Both the position numbers and the translations under genes were made by a program. A model generated the notes under the pieces. That model saw only the letters and a program-made list of their open reading frames with translations, had not been told where the DNA came from and did no database searches. This document shows positions 1-10,806 of a DNA stretch of 64,000 nucleotides, piece by piece (position 1 is the first letter of the stretch; each line of letters starts with the position of its first letter). Source of the DNA: Schistosoma mansoni (lineage: Eukaryota > Platyhelminthes > Trematoda > Strigeidida > Schistosomatidae); the NCBI RefSeq assembly GCF_000237925.1, contig NW_017386018.1:1-64000 (forward strand), in the 5' to 3' direction.

Positions 1-1602
1 ATTACAAATATATTATTTATTTATAACAATCTGCTCAATGCTCAATTTATTAGAAATTATCAAATCAAAACTTGGTAATGATACCTACAAATTACAAATA
101 TATATTACGTCCTGTTTTGCTCTTTTAGTTCGACGGGCCTTAAATGGCAGTGTTTCGGAAATTCTTAGTACATTAATTCGAATAATCCTAATTACCATAG
201 TAGCTCTCATGTATGAGTATGTCGGATTAGTAGCTACAAAATTTGTTAGCGATTTCAGTGTACTGAATGTACAACCTGTATGTCGTAGAACAAAGTAACC
301 ATCTGACGATTCACCATCATCCTAACTGATCGGTGTAATGGATGGGACTATTCTCTGAAGATATGTGAGTTGGATTAAAGTCGTGATGTAAGGATAGTAG
401 TGAAACACACTGGAGCGCAGCTACAATTATCTGACGGATGTGGAACATAGTGACTTGCACGTCTTTAACCCCACTGTCAGTAGGCATCAGGATATAACCA
501 AGTTACATGAAGTTTTGATGCCTGTGTGTAGACTACACGATGGCGAATGGAGATTATAGATAATTGAATCATAGGTCTCAGTTAATTACACACGTGCGCC
601 TCCTCCCTTGAAAAAGCTTGGACCAGATTGCAATGCGAAACGTTGGATTTACTTCTAATTCATTCGCTGAGATTTTACAAATATATTATTCCTATTTAAT
701 GTCATACATCAACTCGGCTCTTAACCACTGTGAAACTATTCGTTCTAATTTAGACGAAAGTTCTTATAAATAAACCTTTTTTCTTTTAAAAAAGTTAATG
801 GCTATCTGAAATTAATTAAATACTGAATAGTATATAAGTATTTGGTATAATAAATATTAGGCTCAAATCTCAAAGTTAACTTTTGCGTTGAAATACAAAT
901 ATATTCATCTGATAAGTTTCAAATTGGACAAAATACTCTTCTTTGATTAGACCACTAACCGCGATCAAAATATACTAAAACGTGTTTCGTTATTCATTAG
1001 AAGTTGGATGCTAAATTTTTAAAAAAGTCATCATTTTTCTGAAGATTTTCAACTGTAATCTTCTTAGTTTGTATTTCATTAGATTCACAACTCATCTATT
1101 GAATGTGTCAATAAGCTATATATTACAAATCATGAAATCGAATAGAAGAAACATTTATGATTACGCATTTCTCTATTTGTCGAACGTATTTAGCAGATAA
1201 TTAACGTTATAGTTCTTCATTTAATGTTGGCAAAATACCAATCCATTAAACAATTTACTTCTTTTGAATTTATGGTCAAACTCATTCGCTTCCACCACTT
1301 AAATATGATTGTTATGCTGGGCGAAAGAATTCTTATATATGTATTAGTTAGTTAGTTGGTAGAGAAATATCAGTATTCAAGATGAATTAAAATAATTTGC
1401 ATTACTGTTTAACATCCATTGGAACATTAATCAAAATTGAATATGATCGAACAACTGATATGCTCTAGTTCAGGATGACTTATATGGAATTTAAAAATCC
1501 AATGACCTAATTATTTTACATTGATCATGAAATCCTTAAACCATTGATTTTGTGGTTACCGAAAAACGTACTGAGTTATATTTATTTACTCACAATACCT
1601 AA
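1..1602. other. Non-coding stretch, probably zic intron
   Basis: AT-rich sequence with no exon I can support. It lies downstream of the zic donor on the minus strand, so it is probably intronic. I looked on the minus strand for zic fingers 4-5 and did not find them. A less AT-rich part around 300-660 could be an old interspersed repeat that I cannot name. The open frame at 38-298 has no recognisable domain. Confidence 0.5.
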
Positions 1603-1735
1603 TAACCAGGTAGTGTCCATGAGACCTTGAGGGGTTTAGGATTCGGCCCCTAGAGGATAGTGTACCTGCACAACAAAGCAGTTATATAGCAGGATGAAAC
1701 AACTCTCTGGTTTCCAGTGCTATTTTAAATTGGAT
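1603..1735 (+). repeat. Decayed tRNA-headed hammerhead SINE remnant
   Basis: A tRNA-like part is followed by a hammerhead-3'-half-like segment (GGATGAAAC, then TTCCAGTGC). The order matches the intact second-family copies elsewhere in the window, but the core is decayed. Confidence 0.35.
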
Positions 1736-1861
1736 CAATCTGAGACAAATACTACCTGCATATATTTAAAATCTAGGATGTAAGATATGTCAATATGGCG
1801 TGACGGAGATTATTGAACTTCATTAAAATCACAAATCGATCTAATTCGAACAACTACCTAA

Positions 1862-2006
1862 AACCTGGAAGCACCGGACGACCGCCTTTTTCCTAGTATG
1901 GGACTCGTCAGTAGTACACAATCATGACTTCGTGACCAAGAATCAAACTCGAGGCCCTCGTTCTCGCAGGCGGACGCTTAACCATTAGACCGTTGAGCCA
2001 AGATCC
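1862..2006 (-). repeat. Second-family hammerhead SINE, minus copy
   Basis: Read on the minus strand it has a tRNA-like A box (GCTCAACGGTCTAATGGTTAAG), here quoted only in part as GGTCTAATGGTTAAG, a decayed B box, the hammerhead core CTGACGA, and the family 3' end TGCTTCCAGGTTTT. The GAAA strand is damaged (GGAAAAAGG). It lies head-to-head with the plus copy at 2061-2202, making an inverted pair. Confidence 0.65.
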
Positions 2007-2060
2007 AATGACTGAGGGGGCAGTATCGTGTGTTTATTGAGGTAAGACATGTACATAATT

Positions 2061-2202
2061 GGATCCGGTTCAGTGGTCTATAGTATATGCATTCACGCGC
2101 GAAAGAGAACGTCCTGAGCTCGATTCCAGGTTGCCGGGTCATGGATAAGTACTGCTAAGGGACCTCACAGTAGGACGAAACAGCCATCCAATGCTCCAAG
2201 GT
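2061..2202 (+). repeat. Second-family hammerhead SINE, plus copy (diverged)
   Basis: The tRNA-like head GGTTCAGTGGTCTATAG is followed by a B-box-like CTCGATTCC and a hammerhead remnant in which GGACGAAAC is kept but the CTGANGA core is lost (CTGCTAAGG). It pairs head-to-head with the copy at 1862-2006. Confidence 0.6.
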
Positions 2203-2206
2203 AATA

Positions 2207-3974
2207 ACCATTATGTTTGAAAAGCTGTAAAAAAATTTAATTTTTTTTTCATACTGCGTATTTACTATTTTTGCTTGATTTACCATTGAATTTATGAAGT
2301 TTAAATTAAGTACTTAAAATATTTTTCATAGTTTCTCATAATATTCTTAGACATTATTAAATGACAGTGATTCATTGAATTAGTGAAAATCATAATGTGT
2401 AATACGCCAATGTGCCAATATTTTTGAAACCGAGAAATAAAGAACGAAATCAGTGAAAATTAAAATTGCTACTTGTTAATTTAATGACGTTCTTTATATA
2501 TAGATATACAGGTCAATCATTTGCTATAAGACCTTAACATTCTAGTTTCGACTTCCAATTTAGTGATGGAAACCCCCGTTAGGACAAAACATCTGTCCAA
2601 TACTTTCTAGTTTTCTGTGGTTGTTAACGTTAATACTTATAATTATTTTTTTTTTCGAAAATCCTACATTCTCATTTCTGGATTTTTTTTTACTACCATT
2701 TTTCTTTTTGATTTGGTAAAATAAGTATTACCAAGACGATTTCTCACATGTTTATATGTTACAAATAAGTGATAAATTATTACTATGACTCCATATAATA
2801 AAAAGGAATTTTTTGCGAAGAAATAAAAAACAATATGAATCATTAATAGTAATAATAATGGTGAATGATACTTAATGTCATGTACACTAATTTTAAGTAT
2901 TTATACTCAAACTCAATCGATTAGCATTGAATGTTGATCATTGTAGTGGAAAGTAATAATTTGTAATAAATACTTTGTATTATTAATAATTGATTGAGAT
3001 TTATGTGTCAGTTGACTGTAAGAAATAAAAAAACGAGAAAAATATGCCCTTTTGTATATTAAGAATTACATTTTTCGGTTGTAATTGATCAGTTTGTATC
3101 GATGCACATGTGTATTCTTAATAGATTGCCTTAAGATTAACACTTTTGGTTATGACTTTTTTAGCATACACCAATCTTAGTGTAAACACTAAAACTGCAA
3201 TACTGACACATTCAGTTCGCAATTCCTAAATATGTGTTTTGAAAAGACAAATGATAATCTATCCTCACTTTTTTATGGATATGTACAATTGTGTTCGTTT
3301 GTGAAGTATAAAATAATTGAGGTATTATGGTTTACTACTGATAAGTGGATCGTTTAATATTTGTAAGAATCAATAATCTATATTTACTGGTAAGTCTTAT
3401 TTGTGTTTTTCTTAAACTCAGGAATAAGTGTTTACTCCGAATTAAAATTCAAATAATACTCAGTTGATACAATCACATAATATATATAGTTATTATTATC
3501 GTCACAGGCTTACATGATCTGAACGAAAAATGTGTAAAGAAAAGAACTGGACAATGTCTTCGTTTTAGCTTGGGACTATTTATAAGTTTCGAGTGGAAAG
3601 GTCATATGATTTTAGAACTACAATTTATCTATGAAAGTAGTTTTCGCTGAATTCAAGAACTGTGAGTCTCAAAATAGAGTTAATACTTGCAATAGTGACA
3701 TTAATTTTATTATTGAATACTTTTCCCATATATAGCTTATTCAGTAAGGGCTGATTAATATGTGTGGCTCCAAGACACATTCTAAGTATGAGTGCTAGTA
3801 TATTACTTGATAACCTAGACCAAAGTCGGTGGTACGAGGTTCCAGCTTGCTACTAAGTATATGAAATGCGAAAGTCTTAACAATTGAACTAATACCCTAG
3901 CTTTGCATACAAATATCATAGACATGAAGTTAAAAAAAATACAACAAAAATCTAATAATAATAATATAACATAC
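2207..3974 (-). other. Probable intron of zic, no exon seen
   Basis: Starts at the zic donor (3974 downward, GTATGT) and is AT-rich. A weak HHR-SINE-like relic is near 2570-2630 (AGGACAAAAC) and a tRNA-like relic near 3790-3905. No sequence encoding a finger with the Zic HTSDKPY ending was found on the minus strand. Confidence 0.55.
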
Positions 3975-5505
3975 CAGTATGTGTTCTTTTATGAATTTTT
4001 AAATTTTCACTACGTGCAAATACTTTCATACATCCACTAAATGGACATGGAAATGGTTTCTCACCAGTATGTACGCGTATATGATTAACTAATTTATATT
4101 TTGCTTTAAATGGTTTGCCATCTCGTATACAATCTTTCCAATAACATGTATGATCTAATTGTTCTGGACCACCAACATGTTCTAAAGTTATATGATTAAC
4201 TATTTCTGTAACTGAATCAAACACTCTAGAACATGGTTTCGGTATAGAACCAGGTATTGTAGGTACTGGATCAATCCATTGACAATAATATAATTCATTA
4301 TTAATTGAATTTCTTACTTCACCAGTTGGTATAGATGTTAATGTAGTGGAAGCTACATGTTGGTTCATTGATAAACGATTAGATAAAATATGTTGTGGTA
4401 CGTTATATAATTCACATGTTGCAGAAGGTAAACAAGATGATGATGTTGATACAGAAGAATAGGTTGATAACGGAAAATTCGTCTCTGAAATATGACTATT
4501 TACATTAACTTGTGATGAAATCGGAGTAGACGTTAAATAATTTATTGATTTTGTACGTCCTATTGTTTTATTACAAATATTTGAGTTATTATTATTATTT
4601 CCTAAATATCTGTCATTCAAATGACGACAAAGTTGTGTTGTATTTGATCGTGAAGGGGATAACATCATTGATGGTTGTGTATAATCAAAAGATGTTGAGT
4701 GGACAGCCACGGCAGCAGCTGCTGCAGCAGCTGCCATCCCTGTTGAATATGAAGATAAAAAATTTGTTGAATATTGAGCACTGATAATTGATTGAGGCCA
4801 TATATTTGCCACTGATGTATCACATGATCCAATCGATTGTGAAGTATCCAATAAATCTTCATTCAATGTCGGTGGGGTAACATAACATTGAGGATATAAT
4901 AATTTTAAATGATTCGCGCTAATTGATTCTTTTGACGAATTTATTTGTTGTAAACGATTCAATGAATGATGTGAATTTGAATTAATAAAATTTTTATCAT
5001 TACTTGTCTGATTTGATAAATAAGATAGAGCATAATTTAAATGTCCACGATTATTATAATCGATTGCTGTTTCGGGCATTAAAGTTGACGAGGATATCGA
5101 AGTAGATGAAGATGAGGACGATGACAACGAAGACGGTGTTGACAATGAGTTAGTTGTATACGGTGCAGTAGTTGGAAATAAACTGTTAGTATCAGTTACA
5201 TGTCTAGATTCATTTGATAACTGATAATTTTCAATATTAGGTACATTAGCTATGTAATTAGACGGTGCTGCTCCTGCTCCGGGCTGTGGTGGTGGTGGGG
5301 TTGTTGTAGTAATTTGTGACAACTCCCGATGTTGTTGTTGGTGATGATGATGGTGTTGATGAGATGATTGTGATACCGTATCATTTGGATAATAATGTGA
5401 ATAAATCAGTGGTGTATTTGATAGATGGGAAGCTTGTGATCTTAAATGGGATTGTGACTGAGTATTTACCCCAGGTGGCAAAAAATTGTATAATTGTGTG
5501 TGCAT
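3975..5505 (-). CDS. zic: Zic/odd-paired family zinc finger transcription factor, first coding exon (partial)
   Basis: Encodes about 511 residues before a splice donor. Zic proteins are nuclear DNA-binding regulators of neural and axial patterning; in planarians zic-1 is needed for head regeneration (family knowledge). The frame starts at an ATG at 5505. Low-complexity tracts are seen: His/Gln (about 48-59), Ser-rich (about 125-141), poly-Ala (258-265) and Asn (303-307). Three fingers follow: ZF1 C408/C425/H438/H443, ZF2 C454/C459/H475/H479, ZF3 C487/C492/H505/H509. The CxW pattern in ZF1 and ZF2 is the tandem CWCH2 signature shared by Zic, Gli and Glis; the wording [19 protein letters not shown] favours Zic. 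Translation then runs into non-conserved MLYYYY exactly where a GTATGT donor begins (3974 downward), phase 1. This matches the known Zic exon break after ZF3, so ZF4-5 lie in a later exon outside the window or unseen. The gene appears isolated, with no close neighbour. Confidence 0.93.
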
Positions 5506-6224
5506 CTTGTTTTTATCTGTTTTTTTTTGTTTGCAATGCTGTCGTTGAATTTATCTGAAGGGGGAAATCGATATCGAAAAAATTGAATTAGTTGTTAACT
5601 GTCTGTAAGCGTGTGTTGACCTATTTTAGAAAAGATACTCAGTTGGAATTGTATTCAATTAGTATTAATCAGTATGAAACATGTTAGGGTCTTTTGGAAC
5701 CCTACTGAATGATCGACAGGTTGTCTAATATAAAATAGAGGCCATAAATTATTTCAAATTATTGCCTATTTAATGCCACGTGGTTTCTTTGCCGTTTGTA
5801 ATTTTCTGTATTCAAATGAACGGGAAATATATTGGTATATGATTATAGTTGACAAAGCCTTGACGACAGAAACTTCAGTGATATTATTACTCACCAGGAT
5901 GTAGTACACTTGCAAAACTACAAGAATATACTTCTTGAAGCCCCCTTACCGCGTAGTCAAGTAGTACACTGTCCGGGAGGTTTTGATTGCACGCTGAGTG
6001 ATGACACTTTGCAAATGGTCAGCTTTATTCCCTGCTGCGCCTGGTATCAACAGATTTATCAATGCTGTATTGTGAATACAATTTGACTTTAAGTTAACGA
6101 ATATTTTTTACCTGTCTATCAGGTAGCCATATCTGATTAGGATGCTGTTATGCTATAGGTTAAAAATATTTAACCACCTACTAAAAAAAATAACGAATCA
6201 TTATGGTGTCCCAAAATACAATAG

Positions 6225-6247
6225 GGTGGTATGTCTGACATGCCACC
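6225..6247. repeat. Short hairpin
   Basis: GGTGGTATGTC and GACATGCCACC flank a single T, giving 11-bp arms with one G:T-type mismatch. About 0.7 kb upstream of the zic start codon. Function unknown. Confidence 0.5.
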
Positions 6248-6446
6248 TACAGTGAATATAATTAAGGGGTAGACAAAAATAGTTAATACGGTGTTTTATA
6301 TTTGACTATTTTGTTATGATAATAATACTGTAATCTAGCCGTAAAATACTATGAAATGATTGGCAGGAATAATGTGGATTAATAATAGAATTTTATTATA
6401 AAAGTAAAATAAAACTAAGAGAGCCATAAATTTATCTGGTCATGTG

Positions 6447-6504
6447 ATTGGTGAACCAAATTCATTATGCTATTGGTAAATAATGTTAGCAAAAATCTGA
6501 TTGG
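6447..6504 (-). promoter_or_regulatory. Three CCAAT boxes upstream of zic (candidate)
   Basis: ATTGG occurs at 6447-6451, 6472-6476 and 6500-6504, which reads CCAAT on the gene's strand. Spacings are 25 and 28 bp, and two boxes sit in the NF-Y-like context GATTGGT. They lie about 0.95 kb upstream of the zic ATG. Chance occurrence in AT-rich DNA is possible. Confidence 0.3.
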
Positions 6505-7710
6505 TCAAAATGCCAATTACCCTAAAATGATGTGGGAGTTAATTATGATGAAGTAGGTAGAAAAATAATTATTTTGTCTCATATATATTGATTCTACCTT
6601 CTTAATCATGTAAAATACTATTTATTTTCTCATATGTACTTATATTCGACAATGTATTTGAGATTTTCAAAACAATAATAATAATAAGGAATGTTGTGAA
6701 AATCACATTTTATGTCATAGGATAGACTTAAGCGTCATGTATTTTTAATGATTCATCTTAAATTGCTAATTATCATGTAATAGGTATTTGAAAGAATGTT
6801 ATCTAAATTTAGATCTGATGTTTACAGGAGTATGAAAAATAGTTTAATGATAACTATTCATCAAGTTCTTGGGAGTCCTTCTCTTATTCTCAGTTATCTT
6901 TGTCAATTTCTTATAGTTAAGTATTACAATGAAATGTACTTACATTTGAAAAATTGATTCCATATTGTATTATTAAACTTTGATTTCAAGTGTTAAGATT
7001 TGGCATGAATTACAAATTTATTCTACGTAATAAAATTGAACTAGTTGCTTTGATTTTGAAAGATTGAAAACATCAATTGAAATGTTCAAAAATCAATAAA
7101 TTGTATAGAAATAGCTATTCTATTTAATTAATGTCACCATAAAAAATTTTTTTTTAGTGAAAGTAAGAAATAGTCATTATTTATAGTGTAAATCATGGGT
7201 GTTGTCTTAATCGAATATTATATGTATATAATGTCAGCTGATATCCATTAATTATGATAATGTTAGTAGGAGTATGAGGAAATCAGAGAAAATTAGAAAG
7301 AAATTTTAAACATAATGACACGTTGATATGATTTGAAAATGATTAATATGGTCGTAATCGATTGATAACCAGTCTTGAAATCAAGTTTCTGAAGTGTTAA
7401 ATAAAATGATATTTATCATTAGATCAGAGAATGTACTATGCATTTTCATTGAGGTTCGCTTGTCGAGGATGACCTCCTAAAGAACAGTTAAGATCTCGTT
7501 GAAATATCCTTACTAGTTATGCTACAGTGCTGTTGGTAGACATGAAGGCTTTGATTTCAATTCCTGTGTAAAGTACTATACTTGAAAAAGCACTTACGTC
7601 GACTATTTCCTGATGCTGTGTAGTCGACAGGAAGTCATGCTTGATTTAATTTTCATAATACTTGTGACCTGTTAGAATGGAATGTCTGCAACATTGAGAC
7701 ACCTGACACT

Positions 7711-7785
7711 CTCTATAGAATTTGAACCCTAACTATCCACTTTCGCAGTCGTTGCAATTTCGGTGTAACCACTGAGCTATTTGAG
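7711..7785 (-). repeat. tRNA-like SINE head remnant
   Basis: Minus-strand reading gives an A-box-like TAGCTCAGTGGTTACA and a B-box-like GGGTTCAAATTC at tRNA-like spacing. No acceptor stem is evident, so it is a tRNA-derived repeat, not a tRNA gene. Confidence 0.45.
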
Positions 7786-8095
7786 CAGTAACTGACCTGC
7801 AGTGCTGGGATAATTATAAATTATAGATCGGAGTAGTGATTACTTTGAACCACCTAACATCTGAATGCAGTGCATTTGGTTTCGAATAATTCAAACTGAT
7901 GGTCACATTACAATATGATCCATTGAATTTGCTAAGCACAGTAAACCAGACAAACATGAAACCGATCACTAATCAATGATCAATCGACTGCAACCATTTC
8001 CTAATTTAATTATGATTAATATTTTGTGATGTAAAAAAAAATCCATGTGTATGTTTAATTCACCACGGTTTTAAAAAGTTCAGTAATAATTTTCA

Positions 8096-8266
8096 CTGTT
8101 GAAATCATGAATCGATTGAAGCTAGACCACCATGGAAAACCTGGAAGCACTCGACGGCTATTTCGTTCTATTATGGAACTCCTCAGCAGTGCGTATCCAC
8201 GATCTCGCCTCGCGAGATTTGAACCCAGAGCTATGAAAATACTGAAATCTCCACAAAACCCCTTCT
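8096..8266 (-). repeat. Second-family hammerhead SINE, rearranged copy
   Basis: Positions 8096-8232 are a minus-strand copy (family 3' end, hammerhead, start of the tRNA-like part). They are joined to the family 3' tail in the opposite orientation at about 8233-8266 (CTCCACAAAACCCC). The ribozyme core is CTGAGGA with GAAA and a GTC cleavage triplet. Stem II reads GTTC/GAAC where other copies have GTCC/GGAC, so both strands changed and pairing is kept. Stem I has one mismatch. Confidence 0.8.
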
Positions 8267-10507
8267 GTTTAGTAATAATCTAATTTTTTACGAAAAAGAA
8301 CGAAAAGAATCACAGTAGTGTAATTCAGATATTAAAAAGAAATAACTTGAATAAAATAAGATCATATGATACTGTGTATTATTTTGTCTTTTTCTCTGTC
8401 GATTGACATAGTTATGTCAATTGATTATTATTGTTTCTTAAGAGAGGGGGAAACGTCATTCCTTACACTTCATCACTTACCTATCTTATCGCATAAGTCT
8501 TAAGTTGATGATTAAAATCATGTTAATGATTTAATTTAATTTTCTATTTTATTTATTTTTCTTTCTCACTTAAACTATTCCACATTCATTTGATTAAAAT
8601 ATTATTGACGGACTGAAATTGTAAAATATAATCGTACTAACATTACCTATTTATAATCAGATCAAAGTTAAGTATTCATACCAGGTGTATATTTAACTTT
8701 TCAAGTCGACTTTAATTCTCAAGAAATCCAAAGAACAAATGGAACAAATCTATTATGTAATTCTATATGGATTTATTTATTCCATGGTATATATGTGACA
8801 AAAGGTTATAGAGAGATGAGAAATAAATTGAATGTATATCTACTGAAGTATCATGTTAGTTAATCAATAAGTGTCAATCATTAAAATGTATTTTTTTGTT
8901 CCCTTAGAAAAACAGTAGAATAAAGTAATGAAATAGATTGTAATGATTAACATAATTTTGAATTTTTTTTATACAAATGTGATGTTAAATCACTAAAACA
9001 GAACAAATATTCTTGTTTCATATTTAGTTTGTCAGGTTGAACACAGATGACTGACATTATAGAAATGACATCATCATTAGAAGGGGGTTGAATTATCCGA
9101 AACTGCTTTGATTTAAGTATTTTTGCTGCAAGTTATGTAGAATAGATGAATTGCTGCTAGCAATGAAATCCAGGTTGAACGTTTCGTACTGTTTGGAACT
9201 TGTTGGCTAAATGTGCTTGAGTCTCAAAGCTGATGTTAGAGATAGGTCTCAACCTCAGTACCTTTAGTATCCATCACTCGAAGAGTTATTCATTGAGCTA
9301 CTGGGTTCAGATAATCACTAATTCTTTCAACTACACCAGGACAAACCGTACAGGATTAAAATATGATGAAAGAACTTGTTCAAAACTCAGTCAATAATAT
9401 TGACAACAGAATGATTCGTGACTTTTCTAATAATGAAGTAAATATCATACATTAAAAAAAGCCAGTGCCTATTTGGACACAGTAACTTAGTGGATAAGGT
9501 GTGTGGAGTTTGAAGTGAAGGGTGTTGCATTCGAGGTGTAGTGTGAACATCAACATTGGAATTCATGTATGTACATGTTACAAGTCACAAACGGATAGTG
9601 ACGCATATACTAGACCCCGTTTCTAACCACAATTCATCTATCCTTTAAATGAAAACTACAATACGAATGACTTACTTACTTTCAGCACGACTGGTAAATA
9701 ACTTTTCGATATGTGTCATAACTTATTCTATTTTCAGTTTATATCGATGACTGAGTCTATGAAGATTTATACTGAATGTTGCTTGTATTAGTTAAGAAAT
9801 TCATAACTAACAACAACTGACATTTGGCATTTCGCGGATTACTGTAACACTGTAATCTTTGTAAAACTTTTCAAACATCGTTTTCCACACCGTTGGAGTA
9901 ATAATGCTTATCGTCGTCTAGTACATAATAAGCTAAATATTATTACCATTCTCTTCTGGTTTCAAGGCTGAAAGTAAACTATTTTCACTAAACTACATTT
10001 AACTGTGAACCGATTGACATTTATGAGTATAATTCATTATCATAAAACGACTATAATTTTCTTCACTTGAATGTATTTTTTAAAGACTGTAATCTGTTTT
10101 TGAAATAATCAAAATCATGAAATGATTTTAGCAAGACAACTACTAAAAACGGCAAATCTGTGGACATGTGTTCTGACGAGATTTAAAACTCCACAGCAAT
10201 GGTGTACACCCACGAAATTACTGGAATAATTTTTTGTGGTAGATGCATTACATTTAGATCATTGAGTTAGCATCCACTAATTTACAAAGGTGGTTTCATT
10301 AGTCAGTTTAAAAATAGCAACACGGTGACGTAACGGTATAATAAAATTAATGGTAGTCAAAAACGAAATTAATTTACTAAATCAGTCCTCTAAATATCGA
10401 CTGGATAATTATTGGGATACCAAAAAGATTAGCCAGGAAATATATATACTTCTAGACCTAGTTTTTAATCAGTTTGTCTGCAAATTATTTATTCTGACTA
10501 ATTATTT
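8267..10507. other. Non-coding stretch with SINE remnants
   Basis: AT-rich. It contains tRNA-like remnants at 9225-9310 (minus, A-box-like AGTAGCTCAATGAATAA) and 9475-9577. Otherwise nothing recognised. Confidence 0.5.
9475..9577 (+). repeat. Smα 5'-half remnant
   Basis: Matches the tRNA-like head of the Smα copies here (ACTTAGTGGATAA, then GAAGTGAAGGGTG, then GTGAACATCAACATTGG) but stops before the ribozyme. The B box is mutated. Confidence 0.55.
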
Positions 10508-10606
10508 AGAAATTAGTTATACATTGAAGTTGGTTCTCATGGAACTGAATGAAGTTGGAAGTGAGAGATTCACTCACCGATGACATCAAATGACAATAAC
10601 CAAGTC
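10508..10606 (+). repeat. Repeat D copy, cut by scaffold gap
   Basis: Almost identical to 21861-21960 over about 99 bp (ends in CAAGTC versus CATGTC) and related to 23665-23770. It is truncated by the run of N that follows. The open frame through it is not supported as a gene. Confidence 0.7.
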
Positions 10607-10806
10607 NNNNNNNNNNNNNNNNNNNNNNNNNNNNNNNNNNNNNNNNNNNNNNNNNNNNNNNNNNNNNNNNNNNNNNNNNNNNNNNNNNNNNNNNNNNNNN
10701 NNNNNNNNNNNNNNNNNNNNNNNNNNNNNNNNNNNNNNNNNNNNNNNNNNNNNNNNNNNNNNNNNNNNNNNNNNNNNNNNNNNNNNNNNNNNNNNNNNNN
10801 NNNNNN
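10607..10806. other. Scaffold gap (200 N)
   Basis: Exactly 200 N, a conventional placeholder of unknown true length. It begins inside repeat D. Apparent ORFs crossing it are artefacts. Confidence 0.98.

Larger units (their letters stand above)
5506..8095. other. Upstream flank of zic
   Basis: AT-rich and without a supported exon. It holds a short stretch of unusual composition at about 5880-6060 (unidentified), a near-perfect hairpin at 6225-6247, three spaced ATTGG boxes at 6447-6504, and a tRNA-like relic at 7711-7785. The promoter of zic should be here, but no TATA box or start site can be fixed by eye. Confidence 0.45.

Noticed and set aside
38-298. 86-codon open frame at the window start
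   Set aside because: No domain, no splice context, and such lengths are common by chance in AT-rich DNA.
4545-4862. Open frames on both strands inside the zic exon
   Set aside because: Other frames of the zic coding sequence, created by its simple trinucleotide repeats.
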